Of a stretch of 64,000 nt of DNA, positions 1 to 9,943 are shown piece after piece; position 1 is the first letter of the stretch, and the number at the start of each line of letters is the position of its first letter. A program made the translations under genes and the position numbers. The DNA lies in the NCBI GenBank assembly GCA_025175895.1, contig CM045989.1, positions 130,957,272-131,021,271 on the forward strand. The letters are read 5' to 3'. The notes under the pieces were generated by a model. It was not told the DNA's origin. It worked only from the letters and a program-made list of their open reading frames with translations, and did not search any database. The DNA comes from Wurfbainia villosa. Taxonomy: Eukaryota > Streptophyta > Magnoliopsida > Zingiberales > Zingiberaceae.

Positions 1-381
1 AAGACGAAGTCTTGGTACTTTTCTTTTGGTTTTGTTTTGCAAGTATTCGCTTTTGGAGTAGCTGACGGTAAACCGAGCATAACTTTTCGTACAAGTTGAC
101 CCACGAAACGGGCTACCTACCAAAACGAAGCTCTCTGAGAGATATACACTTCTTACCAGGGATTTACCCTCATAACAAGCTTCCTTCATCCCCAAAAACC
201 GACGTTTAGTACCCTTACGGGGACATCGAAGGTTGTAAGTGCTTATCTTTGATTTTAGTTTGTTATTTATCGTATATTCCTTTTGTTTCTTTTCATTTCC
301 TACATTGCTAATCCAAGGCAAAGTCTTGGAACCTCTTTCGTGTTTTTTTTATTATTTTGTGTTCAAGGTTTTTCCTTCCAA
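1..381 (+). other. Leader of element A, upstream of gag
   Basis: Non-coding sequence before the gag start of element A. No LTR end and no Met-tRNA primer site are visible, so A's 5' LTR should lie left of the window. Assigned to A only because it abuts the gag reading frame. Confidence 0.45.
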
Positions 382-1778
382 ATGACCCACATCGAGGGGT
401 ACAACACCATCTGACCTCCGTTCTTTAACGGAGATGATTTCCGTTATTGGAAAGGTCGGATGGAGTGTTTTCTAAAAACACAAGTCGAGACTTGGATAAT
501 CATCCAAACCGGCTTTGCTCTACCCACCAATGATCAAGGCAAGCCCTTGGATTTCAACAAGTGGACCAATGCAACCAAGAGGCAACTCGAAGATGATGCA
601 AAGGCGACCCAAATGTTGCAGTGTGGTCTGTCCAAAGAGGAGCTCAACCGCATCGGACCCTTCATCAGCGCAAAGGACCTGTGGAATAAATTAATCGAGC
701 TACACGAAGGAACGCCCGATGCTAAGGTATGTAAACGCGACCTTATTTTCAATAAGTTGTATAACCTTAAGATGCATGAACACGAGACGGAAACGCAACT
801 ACACGCCCGCGTCCAGGACATTGTCAATGGCCTGCACACTATCGGACACAAGTTCAAAAACCGTGACCTTCTAAGGTACGTTCTTAATTCATTTCCTAGG
901 ACTACCTTGTGGGCATCCATGGTCGATGCCTACAAGGTCTCTAAGGACCTTTCGAAGCTTAGGTTAGATGAGTTATTTTCCGAGTTTGAACTTCATGAGC
1001 AGACTAACATGGTCCGGGCCAAGAAAGGTATTGCTCTATTTGTAGGACAAAGAAAAAAGCCATCTACCAGGCAAGAAGATGGACTTGAACCCGAAGACGA
1101 ATCAGAGTCCGAATCCGAAGAGGTGGAAGCAATAGTGAACGTAGTACGGAAGATCGTTCGGAGGGAAAGGAGGCGACTAAAGAACCAAAAGAGGGCACAA
1201 TTCAAATCGAATCAAAAGAAGGCTTTTCATGCAACATGGGACAACGAAGAAGGCGTCGGCATAGCGTGCATGGCAAGACCCGAAGAGTCTGAGTCAGAGT
1301 CCGAATCCGAATCCAATTACAACACCGACTCCGAACTCGAGGACTACTTCGAGAAGCAACTCAAAGCCAGACCAAAAGGGAAAATTAAGGTTAGCCGCTC
1401 ACTAATTCATACGCTTTACAATACAATTAAATTGCTAACTAGGAAATTAGCTAAATCCGAGTCTAGGGTCGAGTCCTTGGTTTAGGAGGTTGAAACCCTC
1501 AAACAAGAGACACCCCTAAACTCTTCGACTAGTCGAGTTCAAGAGGAGGACTCAACTCGAGTTGAAAAACTCGAAGAAGAGAACTCTATCTTGAAAGGAT
1601 GAGTCCAAGAGCTCAAAGCTCGGTTGAACAAGTTCTCGACGGGGTCCAAGAATCTTAACCGACTTCTTGGAACTCAGAGAGTTGTGTACAACAGAGTCAG
1701 ACTCAGATATAGCTCAAAGACTATGAATATATCTTACATGTCTATCGTAAATCGTAGTCATCATCGAGTCCAAGCGTG
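382..1778 (+). pseudogene. gag of element A, 5' part (Ty1/copia, Sirevirus-like)
   Basis: This encodes the N-terminal part of a copia-type gag polyprotein (UBN2/gag-polypeptide family), the structural protein of the virus-like particle. The frame starts at the ATG at 382, 26 codons before the first uninterrupted stretch, and includes the conserved FNGDDFRYWKGRM block typical of the gag N-terminus. It is broken by in-frame stops at 412 (TGA), 1483 (TAG) and 1600 (TGA). Between and after them the frame stays readable: an alpha-helical gag core, acidic Ser/Glu repeats (around 1095-1125 and 1285-1315), then a coiled-coil stretch rich in Glu, Lys and Leu to 1778. All three stops are explained by C-to-T changes at CGA or CAG codons. 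A related LTR (1779-2562) interrupts the frame, which resumes at 2563. No zinc knuckle is seen in this part. Gag identity is strong; the Sirevirus link rests on the tracts and LTR form described in the other A entries. Confidence 0.8.
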
Positions 1779-2562
1779 TGTTGGTGCAATCGGCCTAGGT
1801 TGACTCGAGTTTGACTCGAGCAGTACCTTGGTAGTATTTTGATGATAGACAAAACTCATGACATGGGATTGTCATGGGAAAGTCCAACATGGGGTTGGCA
1901 TGGAAAATCCAAGCATGGAGCTTGGTGTGGAAGTCCAAGGGGGAAGCCTTGGCATGGGAAAGTCCAAAGCATTGCGAAGCCGTGCACTTGGTGCTTGGCA
2001 TGAGAAATCCAAAGCATTGCGAAGCCGTGCACTTGGTGCTTGGTGAGAAATGCATTGCGAAGCCGTGCGCTTGGTGCATTTGGGAAGTCTTGAGAACTTG
2101 GCAAGTTCACTAGACTCGGGTCCTTGAGTCGGTGAAGGATGGCATTGCGAAGCCGTACGCTTGGTGCATCCGAGGGACCGCCGGACGGGGAGCGAATGGA
2201 GTGAGCCCAAAGGGAAGCATACTTCTAGGGCATCGATCCGAGGGACGAGGTAGGGAAGAGAGCTTCGGTGGGGAACTCCATGAGGGATAAGGTGGACTTG
2301 GCCAAGTGGCTAAGACTGAGTGTCGGAGGCTCGAACATCGTTATGTTTGAGGTTTTAGCCGACATCAGTCGACTGGCATAGGTGCCAGTCGACTGGATCG
2401 CGTTAAATCTTCGTGTCTTTGTGTGTGCTTGTCCATTTCGTTATTGTATTATATCTATATTCCACTGTGCTAACGAAATTGTAGAGACGAACGCGATCGA
2501 TTTCCGACAACTTGAGAACGACACTATTCACCCCCCCTCTAGCCGTTCCAATTTTCCTAACA
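1779..2562 (+). repeat. Solo LTR inserted in gag of A, with internal deletion
   Basis: Starts with TGTTGGTGCAATCGG and ends ...CCTAACA. It aligns with the 3' LTR of A (4812-6229) over its first ~615 bp and again near the end (the CACCCCCCCTCTAGCCG block), but lacks about 600 bp in between, including the TATA box region seen at 5735. It sits inside the gag reading frame, has no primer site after it and no polypurine tract before it, so it reads as a solo LTR. Flanking 5-mers (gcgtg and taggt) do not match as a target duplication. Confidence 0.7.
1880..2080 (+). repeat. Array of ~30-bp imperfect palindromes in LTR U3
   Basis: Repeated units pair a CCAAG/CCAA arm with a CTTGG/TTGG arm around a short variable loop, each followed by a 'catgggaaagt'-like spacer. 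The same array is at 4912-5115, with related arrays in the LTRs of B (12430-12785) and D (28195-28450). Confidence 0.6.
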
Positions 2563-3227
2563 TAGGTGCTAAACATGTTAGTTTCTCTAAGGACAAACCT
2601 AGGACTCAAAACACTAGATCTATTTTACCTAGGGAGTCAATTAGGAGAATTGAAGAAAACTTGGGTGTTAATCCCAAGAAATCTAGGCATATGCCTAAAA
2701 GGAAAAACATTTCCCAAAAGATAAATGAAAATTCAAAATTGGGAAAATTAGAGTTAGAAAACCAAGCCTTGAGGTCAAGGCTAGAAAAATTAGAGAAGAC
2801 CCTAGCAATAATATCAAATTCGGTTAAGGGGTCTAATGTACAAAAGTCAAGACCTAGAAAACAAGGAATGTCTAAGAGCAAGAAGGGTTTGGGTCACAAA
2901 CCTATGTCCTACCATAATGTTCCATTTAATTATGGAACCACATCTAGGTCTAGGAAAACCAAGGCTAATAGGGAAGTCATCCCTAAGTCTAGCCATGGTA
3001 TGTGCTTAGTGGCTAAGGACTTAAGGAAAACCAAGAAAGCCACTAAGAAGGTCATTAGGGGAGTTACCTCTAGAGTTGACCTAGGAAAGACCCAAAAGAC
3101 TATGGCTTCAAAGCTTAAAAGGGTCATTAGGAAGGTATCTAGGGAAGTTATCCCTAGGGAATACCTTGTTAACCCAAGGAGCTCCAATAGATATTGGGTT
3201 CCTAAGAGCGTGATTGATTCACGCTAG
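2563..3227 (+). pseudogene. gag of element A, 3' part
   Basis: Continuation of the gag of element A after the solo LTR. The frame is open to the TAG at 3225. It holds a coiled coil (about 2740-2820, repeats of Leu/Glu/Lys) and then a Lys/Arg-rich, Ser-rich tail with repeated 'RKVIREV' type segments, ending in the conserved boundary NPRSSNRYWVPKSVI. The same tail is found in B (- strand, 9000-10130) and D (13740-14362 plus 26103-26160). In autonomous relatives this boundary precedes protease; here the frame simply ends. No CCHC knuckle remains, so the knuckle segment seen in D at about 13410-13620 is absent or deleted in A. The function is inferred from family likeness only. Confidence 0.7.
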
Positions 3228-4794
3228 ATGGGTTAGGGTGTGTCAACCCTAAATGGATGGGTAGTTAACCTAACCATAGTAGAGTTGACACATTAGGATG
3301 TGCCAATGTGTTTGAGAAGTCTAAAAATGATTAAATTGGCACAATTAGGTCATAGAAGTCATGGTGTACCATTTTGGGTTTTTGGCACACTAGGGAGATG
3401 AATGGCATTAAGGCAAAATGAATTTAATCCCTAGAAATGGCAAATCAATTTCAACACTTAGGTATTCTATACCTTAGTATATTTTACTTGCCATGATTTG
3501 TTTGCCTTACCATGTTATGACATCTTTTTCATTTTTTTTTATCTATAAAATGTCATGATCATGTTTAGAATTATTTTTAGATGTCATGTATGCCTAGATC
3601 ATCATTCACATGCCATGACATCATGATATTGGCATATGCTTTTACTTATGTCATATCTATGTCATAATCATATCATGCATAGTTTAAAATGGAGTTAAGG
3701 ACTATGGCACAACTTGAAGGGAATCAAATTAATGTTTCCTAGAAATATGCATGAGAACATAAACAAAACAAAACCCACATCTCACAAAAATTTGACTTGT
3801 ATGTGTTTTACACATCTAGATATCGGTGAGATGTTTAGGAAAAAGAAAATAAAGGTTTGAAAAACATTTTGAAAAACATTTTGAAAAAAAAAACTTGGTG
3901 AAGCCTATCTTTTGATAGCTATCACCATTAAATGGGATGATACAAAGATGGCTCTTTATTGAAGTTTTTCTTAAATTTTGAACTTTGTATCAATCTCCTA
4001 ATTTAATGGGTAAAATAAATTTCCAATATTTTTCACCCATAGTGTTTAGAATAAGTATTATACGTATGCATTTTCAAGATTTTTAAAATTACGTATATTT
4101 ACTTATGGATTTCGAAAATCTATTTCGAAATCAAAATCAGAATCGTAAGATCGACGCTGTAATGGCAATGATCGATGGTAAGTCCAATGATCGTATCTGA
4201 CAGAGTCGACTGGCACAGGCTGATTTCGGGTAAACTTGATAGTTAGGCTCATGTTTAGCCATGTTTTGGTCCCCTAACCACACCTAACCCTAGGATATGC
4301 TTGGGAGAGCATTAGAGAGGGTGGAAATCCAATGGATATGGATTAGGAGTTGGGTTGAGGGTGAGTATCAATTTTAAGGTGGAAGAGAGTTCATTGTTGA
4401 ACTTTGCCTTAATTTTGATTTGCTTAATGTTCCTATTGGCTTAGGGACTCTCCAAGGACATTGTTGGTGCAATGGTCAAGGGGGAGCAAGCCTCTAGGGG
4501 GAGGTATCCATCTTGGGAAGATGGATGTGTATTTCCTCATGGGTAGAAAATTGGGTTGCCTCTCTTTAAGTGATATGGGATCACTAGAAAGATTGTAGGC
4601 ATGTATTCCTCTAAGGGAGAGATTGTAAGATCTCATTGGGATATGAGACATTCATACCCTTGGGGAGGACCTTTTTGATGTAATGTCAAAAAGGGGGAGA
4701 AGTTACCAATTAGGGTTCGTTGGAATTCTCATTGGGATATGAGAATTGTCAATATGGGAGAATTGGTAGACTTGAGATGGTAGTTTTGTCAATC
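3228..4794 (+). other. Pol-free spacer of element A
   Basis: About 1.6 kb of AT-rich DNA between the gag stop and the polypurine tract, where a copia element would carry about 4 kb of pol. No protease, integrase or RT motif is readable in any frame. It is clearly homologous to 26161-27938 (D) and, in reverse, to 8545-8999 (B), so it is a conserved part of the element and not random flanking DNA. It contains conserved inverted repeats (3776-4009) and extra G-rich tracts at about 4478-4503 and 4688-4700. Confidence 0.7.
3776..4009 (+). other. Run of nested inverted repeats (candidate structured RNA/DNA)
   Basis: Three successive inverted repeats. (1) ACATCTCAC 3777-3785 with GTGAGATGT 3826-3834, enclosing ATGTGT/ACACAT. 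(2) TGGTGA 3896-3901 with TCACCA 3922-3927, enclosing CTATC-TTTT-GATAG. (3) CCATTAAAT 3925-3933 with ATTTAATGG 4001-4009, enclosing GATACAAAG 3939-3947 and CTTTGTATC 3983-3991. All three recur in D (26788-27143) and the first also in C (6797-6855). Repeats 2 and 3 share CCA, so they may be alternative folds. Confidence 0.6.
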
Positions 4795-4796
4795 AT

Positions 4797-4811
4797 CAAA
4801 AAGGGGGAGAT
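4797..4811 (+). promoter_or_regulatory. Polypurine tract of element A
   Basis: AAAAAGGGGGAGA directly before the 3' LTR. It matches the plus-strand primer form of Sirevirus-type copia elements. Similar tracts upstream (4478-4503, 4688-4700) give the multiple-tract pattern. Confidence 0.8.
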
Positions 4812-6229
4812 TGTTGGTGCAATCGGCCCAGGTTGACTCGAGTTTGACTCGAGCAGTACCTTGGTAGTATTTTGATGATAGACAAAACTCATGACATGGG
4901 ATTGTCATGGGAAAGTCCAACATGGGGTTGGCATGGAAAATCCAAGCATGGAGCTTGGTGTGGAAGTCCAAGGGGGAAGCCTTGGCATGGGAAAGTCCAA
5001 AGCATTGGGCGGCACTTGGTGCTTGGCATGGGAAATCCAAAGCATTGCGGCCATGGCGCTTGGTGCTTGGTGAGAAATGCATTGCGGCCGCGGCGCTTGG
5101 TGCATTTGGGAAGTCTTGAGAACTTGGCAAGTTCACTAGGCTCGGGTCCTGAGCCTGAAGGATATGGCATTGCGGCCGCACGCTTGGTGCATCCGAGGGA
5201 CCGCGGACGGGGAGCGAATGGAGTGAGCCCAAAGGGAAGCATACTTCTAGGGCATGAGGCGCGAAGGATGGCATTGCGGCCGCGCTGGCGCATCCACGGA
5301 CGAGGCGAGGAAGAGAGCTTCGGTGGGGAACTCCTTGTGGGATAAGGTGGACTTGGCCAAGTGGCTAAGACTGAGTGTCGGAGGCTCGAACATCGTTATG
5401 TTTGAGGTTTTAGCCGACATCAGTCGACTGGCATAGGTGCCAGTCGACTGCTCTAGGTCATATGGGTTCAACTAGTGTTCGACTGAACCAAGTTCGATGA
5501 TCACGATCGCCGAGGGATGGCAATGATCGATGACACTGCACGGCGACGAATGGAGTCGAGCTCGCCAAAGACTCGTGATGGATGATCACCGATCGGTGAT
5601 GGGTGCCATCGATCGTGATGTGTGATCCGTTGGAACTTAACCAATGTGTATCCGCTTGTGAGACAATCACGGACTCCGACCGTGATAGTCACGATCACGA
5701 TCGGTGATGGGCATGAAATCAGCTTGATGCAGGTTATAAAAGGAGCTCAAGAGGGAGGATTTCGCCAAGCCTTTTGTGGAGCTATTGGAGGGGAATTGCT
5801 GCTGCATTCCAGTCCTTCAAGAGCCATCTAAAGCAAGCAACAAGCAAAGTGATCAAAGCAATCGGTGAAAGTTTTCTTATGTATTGTATTTGTGTATTTG
5901 CTTATATTTCTATATTACTGTTGTAAATGCTTATGAGAGGTTTCTCCACCTCCGACGTGTAGTCGAGAAGGAGTTTGAGTATTGTCATGTGCATCTCTAG
6001 AGCTCGTTGAGCTCGCCCCGTGGAGTAGGAACCCTAAGGTTCCGAACCACGTATATGCTTGCGTATTTGGTGTGCTTGTATTGTTGTTAGTATTATTGTT
6101 ATTTCTATTGTTATTCCACTGCGTATATTAACAACAATTGTAGACGAGCACACAAGAACGAACGAATTATGACATCCAACGAACGAGGGCTATTCACCCC
6201 CCTCTAGCCGGCCGTTTCGATCCCCCACA
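4812..6229 (+). repeat. 3' LTR of element A
   Basis: Begins TGTTGGTGCAATCGG immediately after the polypurine tract and runs to about 6229 (CACCCCCCTCTAGCCGG then GATCCCCCACA). The right end is approximate because the junction with element C is not marked by a clear target duplication. U3 has the ~30-bp palindrome array (4912-5115), two exact CAGTCGACTG copies (5421-5430, 5441-5450) and a TATA box at 5735. It differs from the solo LTR 1779-2562 mainly by ~600 bp absent there and by clustered changes near the 'gcattgcg' words. Confidence 0.75.
5735..5742 (+). promoter_or_regulatory. TATA box of LTR A
   Basis: TATAAAAG followed by GAGCTC. LTRs of C (8056-8063) and D (34072-34079) carry the same octamer, supporting it as the LTR promoter. 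Confidence 0.55.
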
Positions 6230-6232
6230 GCG

Positions 6233-6376
6233 TGGGTCCCGAAAACTTTATTAAACTCACATATAAGGACCAATAGGTTTTGGATTCCCCAGGATCAAGT
6301 TCATTACTTGACCAGACCATATTGGTTCAATGATCCAGGGGGAACTAATACCAAAATAGTATATCCGGTAACCTAA
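6233..6376 (+). pseudogene. C-terminal gag codons of element C
   Basis: A short open stretch of 47 codons ending in TAA at 6374. It reads WVPK at its start and later FWIPQDQVHYLTRPYWF, then a Gly/Asn/Thr tail. The WVPK/WIP boundary matches the gag end of A and D. The 5' part of this gag is missing, presumably displaced by element A, which lies immediately to the left. C is thus the likely host element into which A inserted. The reading is clear, the family assignment inferred. Confidence 0.5.
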
Positions 6377-7453
6377 ACCTCTTATTTTCTTTAGAATGGT
6401 TAGATAGGACTATAACTCGTCAATGCTTGGTAACATAGTACCAGGACGCGGCGAGATGATAGTACGCTAGGAAAACGGAGTCTCGTGTATTCGAGCTAGA
6501 TAAGGCGTATCTAGTTCGGTTCACTTGACCGAGTGGAACTAGCTAAAGCTACCTCGCCGTATCCTAGACTAGTTAGACCAGGAAGTGGTCTTAGGTGAGT
6601 CAAGTTACTATTTTCTCAAAATTGGCTTTGTCTAAGGAAGTGGTTGTTTTTCTGATCAAAGAAGGCCCCTGTGCCTCGCCACGACCTGGAAGCCAAGATC
6701 TTGAAAAGGTGACTTGATGAGCTTAGGATCAAATCCGAATCTAACGCAAGGTTGACCAGTTTCAAATCATTAAATTTAATTAAGATAAAATTGGAATCAT
6801 CTCACACAACATATAAGGTGAACCAATTCTAAGACACTTAGAATGGGTGAGATGAATAAGGAATAATTTCAATTCACATAATCCTTTCAAAAATGTTATC
6901 TATTTTTTAAACTATCGAGCTTAAACGTGTACTTATACTCGAACAAAACTCTAAATATACAACCTTCTAGGTCAATGTTTAGCGCCCCCTAACTCTTCTG
7001 TACCTTATATACTTGATTAAGGGGGAGAGCAAACTAACCCTAAGAGTTATATATTTTCAAAAGTTATTAGCTTATAAGTATTTTGAAACTCAAAGATAAT
7101 TTTATAAGTATTTTTGAAAATCAAATTAGTCTCAAGACTTATATTATTGGTGCAGAGGGTTATACCTCGAACTAAAGTAAATTGAGACACATGCTTGGAC
7201 TCATGTTAGATAATCTTTATGCATGCAATTTCATGTTAGAAACCCCTACTTTTTATATTATACAACCCAAATATTTTTTGATTTATGGCAAAAGGGGGAG
7301 AAGAGCACAAGTTAAGGGGGAGAACAAAAATTTAAAATTTTTAAGATTAACCTTTTGTTCTAAAACTCACCTAAGGTTAAGGGAGAATTGATTTACATTT
7401 ACTCATTTTCCACATTACATTTTTCCTTAACTTTGCGTAAGTTTGCCATAGAT
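6377..7453 (+). other. Pol-free spacer of element C
   Basis: About 1.1 kb with no readable pol. It carries several G-rich polypurine-like tracts (about 7019-7030, 7287-7302, 7316-7327) and an inverted repeat at 6797-6855. Same layout as the spacers of A and D, but primary sequence is largely different. Confidence 0.55.
6797..6855 (+). other. Nested hairpin in spacer of C
   Basis: Outer arms TCATCTCAC (6797-6805) and GTGAGATGA (6847-6855) enclose a second stem, ATTCTAAG-ACA-CTTAGAAT. The outer arms match the first hairpin of A and D; the inner stem has a different sequence but keeps pairing. Confidence 0.5.
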
Positions 7454-7467
7454 AAAAAAGGGAGAGA
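7454..7467 (+). promoter_or_regulatory. Polypurine tract of element C
   Basis: AAAAAAGGGAGAGA directly before TGTTGGTGC of the 3' LTR. Confidence 0.75.
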
Positions 7468-7468
7468 T

Positions 7469-8544
7469 TGTTGGTGCAGGGGCACTAGATGATCGAACCT
7501 GTGTTTTGATTATGGCAAAGACGCAAAGTTAAGATTACATTGTTATCTTATGAGCTAAATCAAGTATGCAGAAATGCTAAGCTAAGCCGAAGGTCAGCGA
7601 CACTCAGAGAAAACCATAGTGGTCGGGCGACACCGGGAGGACTTCGGAGGGAGCCGAAGGAATCAAGTGGAGACCGAATGCAAGGCTTCAAAGGTAAATG
7701 TTGAGGTAAGCTCGAGTGAGTAAAGTGAAGTGAGGTCGTGTCCTTTGTACGGGGACGTCCTTAGGCGACGATCCGACCAAGACTTCCCATGGAAGGTCTA
7801 TGTCAAGATCGGACGACAAGTGGCCGGCGAATTCACTTATATTTTGAGCTAACTCTTTATTGTAGTCAAAAATCTTGGCCATCAGTTCAACCGGCTAGTT
7901 CAACCGGGCCAGTTCAACCGGGCCAGTTCAACCGACCAGTTCAACTACTGTTTGAATTACAGCTTCGAGATGAGTCAAAACTCATCCCTTTCTTCAAGGG
8001 TGAGGTGGCCATTGATGTAGGATCTTGATGTGCTCGAGGAGGGGACTTCTAGGGCTATAAAAGAAGGTCCATTTCTCACCATTTCATCAACCCTAAGCTT
8101 CCAAAAAGCCTCCGCAACACTATGACTCTCCGACAACGAAATTCTAGTTCTCCGACGTCTAGGTTTAATTGTTTATATTTTTGTTTCGTCAGTATAATCT
8201 TCATTTTCAGTTTATATTTTTTATATCAATTGTCTCGGAGTTTTTATCATTACGAGGAGAGGGGGAGTGTCCCTCTACCTCAAAGCTTTGTGATTTTTCT
8301 TGTACTCGATTAACTCCTACCTCTAACGAGGAGGAGTTCTTTAGTGTTTTGCCCTCCGTGCGTAGTCAAGGACCACTAGGGCCTTGGAGTAGTAGCCGAA
8401 GGCTACGCACCAAGTAAAAAAACCATTTGTCTTTCTTTATTTGTCTTTTATCTCTCCGCTGCGATTAATTGTCTAATCAACGAACGATTTCGAAAAAGTT
8501 TTATCGCTATTCACCCCCCTCTAGTGATCCGCTTCGATCCAACA
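7469..8544 (+). repeat. 3' LTR of element C
   Basis: TGTTGGTGCAGGGG...GATCCAACA, 1076 bp, with perfect TGTTGG/CCAACA ends. It has a TATA box at 8056 and the family's CACCCCCCTCTAG block near the right end. It ends directly against reversed sequence of element B, so C (or its LTR) truncates B. Confidence 0.8.
7879..7946 (+). repeat. Short tandem repeat in LTR C
   Basis: Five adjacent copies of a ~13-14-bp unit resembling CCAGTTCAACCGGG, about 110-180 bp upstream of the TATA box. Confidence 0.7.
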
Positions 8545-8999
8545 ATTGCATGATATAGATAAACCTAAGTATTGGCATGACATATTAAATAATTTAATTA
8601 CTATCATGACATTTTAAGATAATCATATGAAGCATGATATCATGACATGAATTATGACAATCAAAACATGACAAAATATATAACATCAAGGTATACAAAT
8701 ACCTAAATTTTAAATCTAATTGCCATTTGCTAAAATACTAACTTTGACATAATGACACCTAACTCACTCAAGTGTGTCAAAATTCCATCTTAGCACATTC
8801 TTGACTTTAACTTATTTGTGCCAATAATGATCAATTTTCAAACTTCATAATTTTTATTGGCACATCCTAAAACCTTTTAGGATATACTTCTTATATTATT
8901 TAGAAGATATCACATTACTTTGAAAAAGCCTAAAGTGTCAACTCTACCATGGTTAGGTTAACTATCCATGCATTCAAGGTTGATATACCCTAAACCCAT
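8545..8999 (-). other. Truncated 3' spacer of element B
   Basis: On the - strand this is homologous to the region just after gag in A (3228-3680) and D (26161-26600), including the TTGGCACA...TTTTGRCACAC words. It stops abruptly at the LTR of C, so B's hairpin region, polypurine tract and 3' LTR are lost. Confidence 0.55.
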
Positions 9000-9943
9000 C
9001 TAGCGTGAAGGAATTATGTTCCTAGGAATCCAATACCTATTGAGCTCCTTGGGTTTATAAGGTACTCACAAGAGATAACCTCCCTTAGTAGTTTTCTAAT
9101 GACCCTTCTAGGCTTGAAAGCCTTGATTATTGTGGTCTTATTAAGGTTAACCCTAGGGATATCTTCCCTTGTAACCTTCCTAGTGACTTGTCTAGGCTTC
9201 TTTGAAGCCTTAGTCACTTGACTCTTACCATGGTCAACTCTAGGGATGACTTCTCTTGTGACTTGTCTTTCCTAGACCTGGGACTAGTTCCATAACTATA
9301 TGGAACACTATGGTAGGTAGGCTTATCTACTTTGGACTTAGGCTTGTGATCCAAATATTTCTTGTCCATAAATGCACCTTGCCTCATAAATCCTAAATTT
9401 TTATTGGCACATCCTAAAACCTTTTAGGATATACTTCTTATATTATTTAGAAGGTATCACATTACTTTGAAAAAGCCTAAAGTGTCAACTCTACCATGGT
9501 TAGGTTAACTATCCATGCATTCAAGGTTGATATACCCTAAACCCATCTAGCGTGAAGGAATTATGTTCCTAGGAATCCAATACCTATTGAGCTCCTTGGG
9601 TTTATAAGGTACTCACAAGAGATAACCTCCCTTAGTAGTTTTCTAATGACCCTTCTAGGCTTGAAAGCCTTGATTATTGTGGTCTTATTAAGGTTAACCC
9701 TAGGGATATCTTCCCTTGTAACCTTCCTAGTGACTTGTCTAGGCTTCTTTGAAGCCTTAGTCACTTGACTCTTACCATGGTCAACTCTAGGGATGACTTC
9801 TCTTGTGACTTGTCTTTCCTAGACCTGGGACTAGTTTCATAACTATATGGAACACTATGGTAGGTAGGCTTATCTACCTTGGACTTAGGCTTGTGATCCA
9901 AATATTTCTTGTCCATAAATGCACCTTGCCTCCTAAATCCTAA
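8850..9943 (-). repeat. 547-bp tandem duplication inside element B
   Basis: Two nearly identical units offset by 547 bp (about 8850-9396 and 9397-9943), covering the gag end and the start of the spacer. Only a few differences are visible (for example agaagatatc/agaaggtatc and ctactttgg/ctaccttgg). The junction is at the shared word CCTAAATTTTTATTGG. Confidence 0.85.

Noticed and set aside
1779..6229. The two LTR copies 1779-2562 and 4812-6229 as the 5' and 3' LTR of one element.
   Set aside because: No primer site follows the first copy and gag sequence continues across it, so a solo LTR in the gag of A is simpler.
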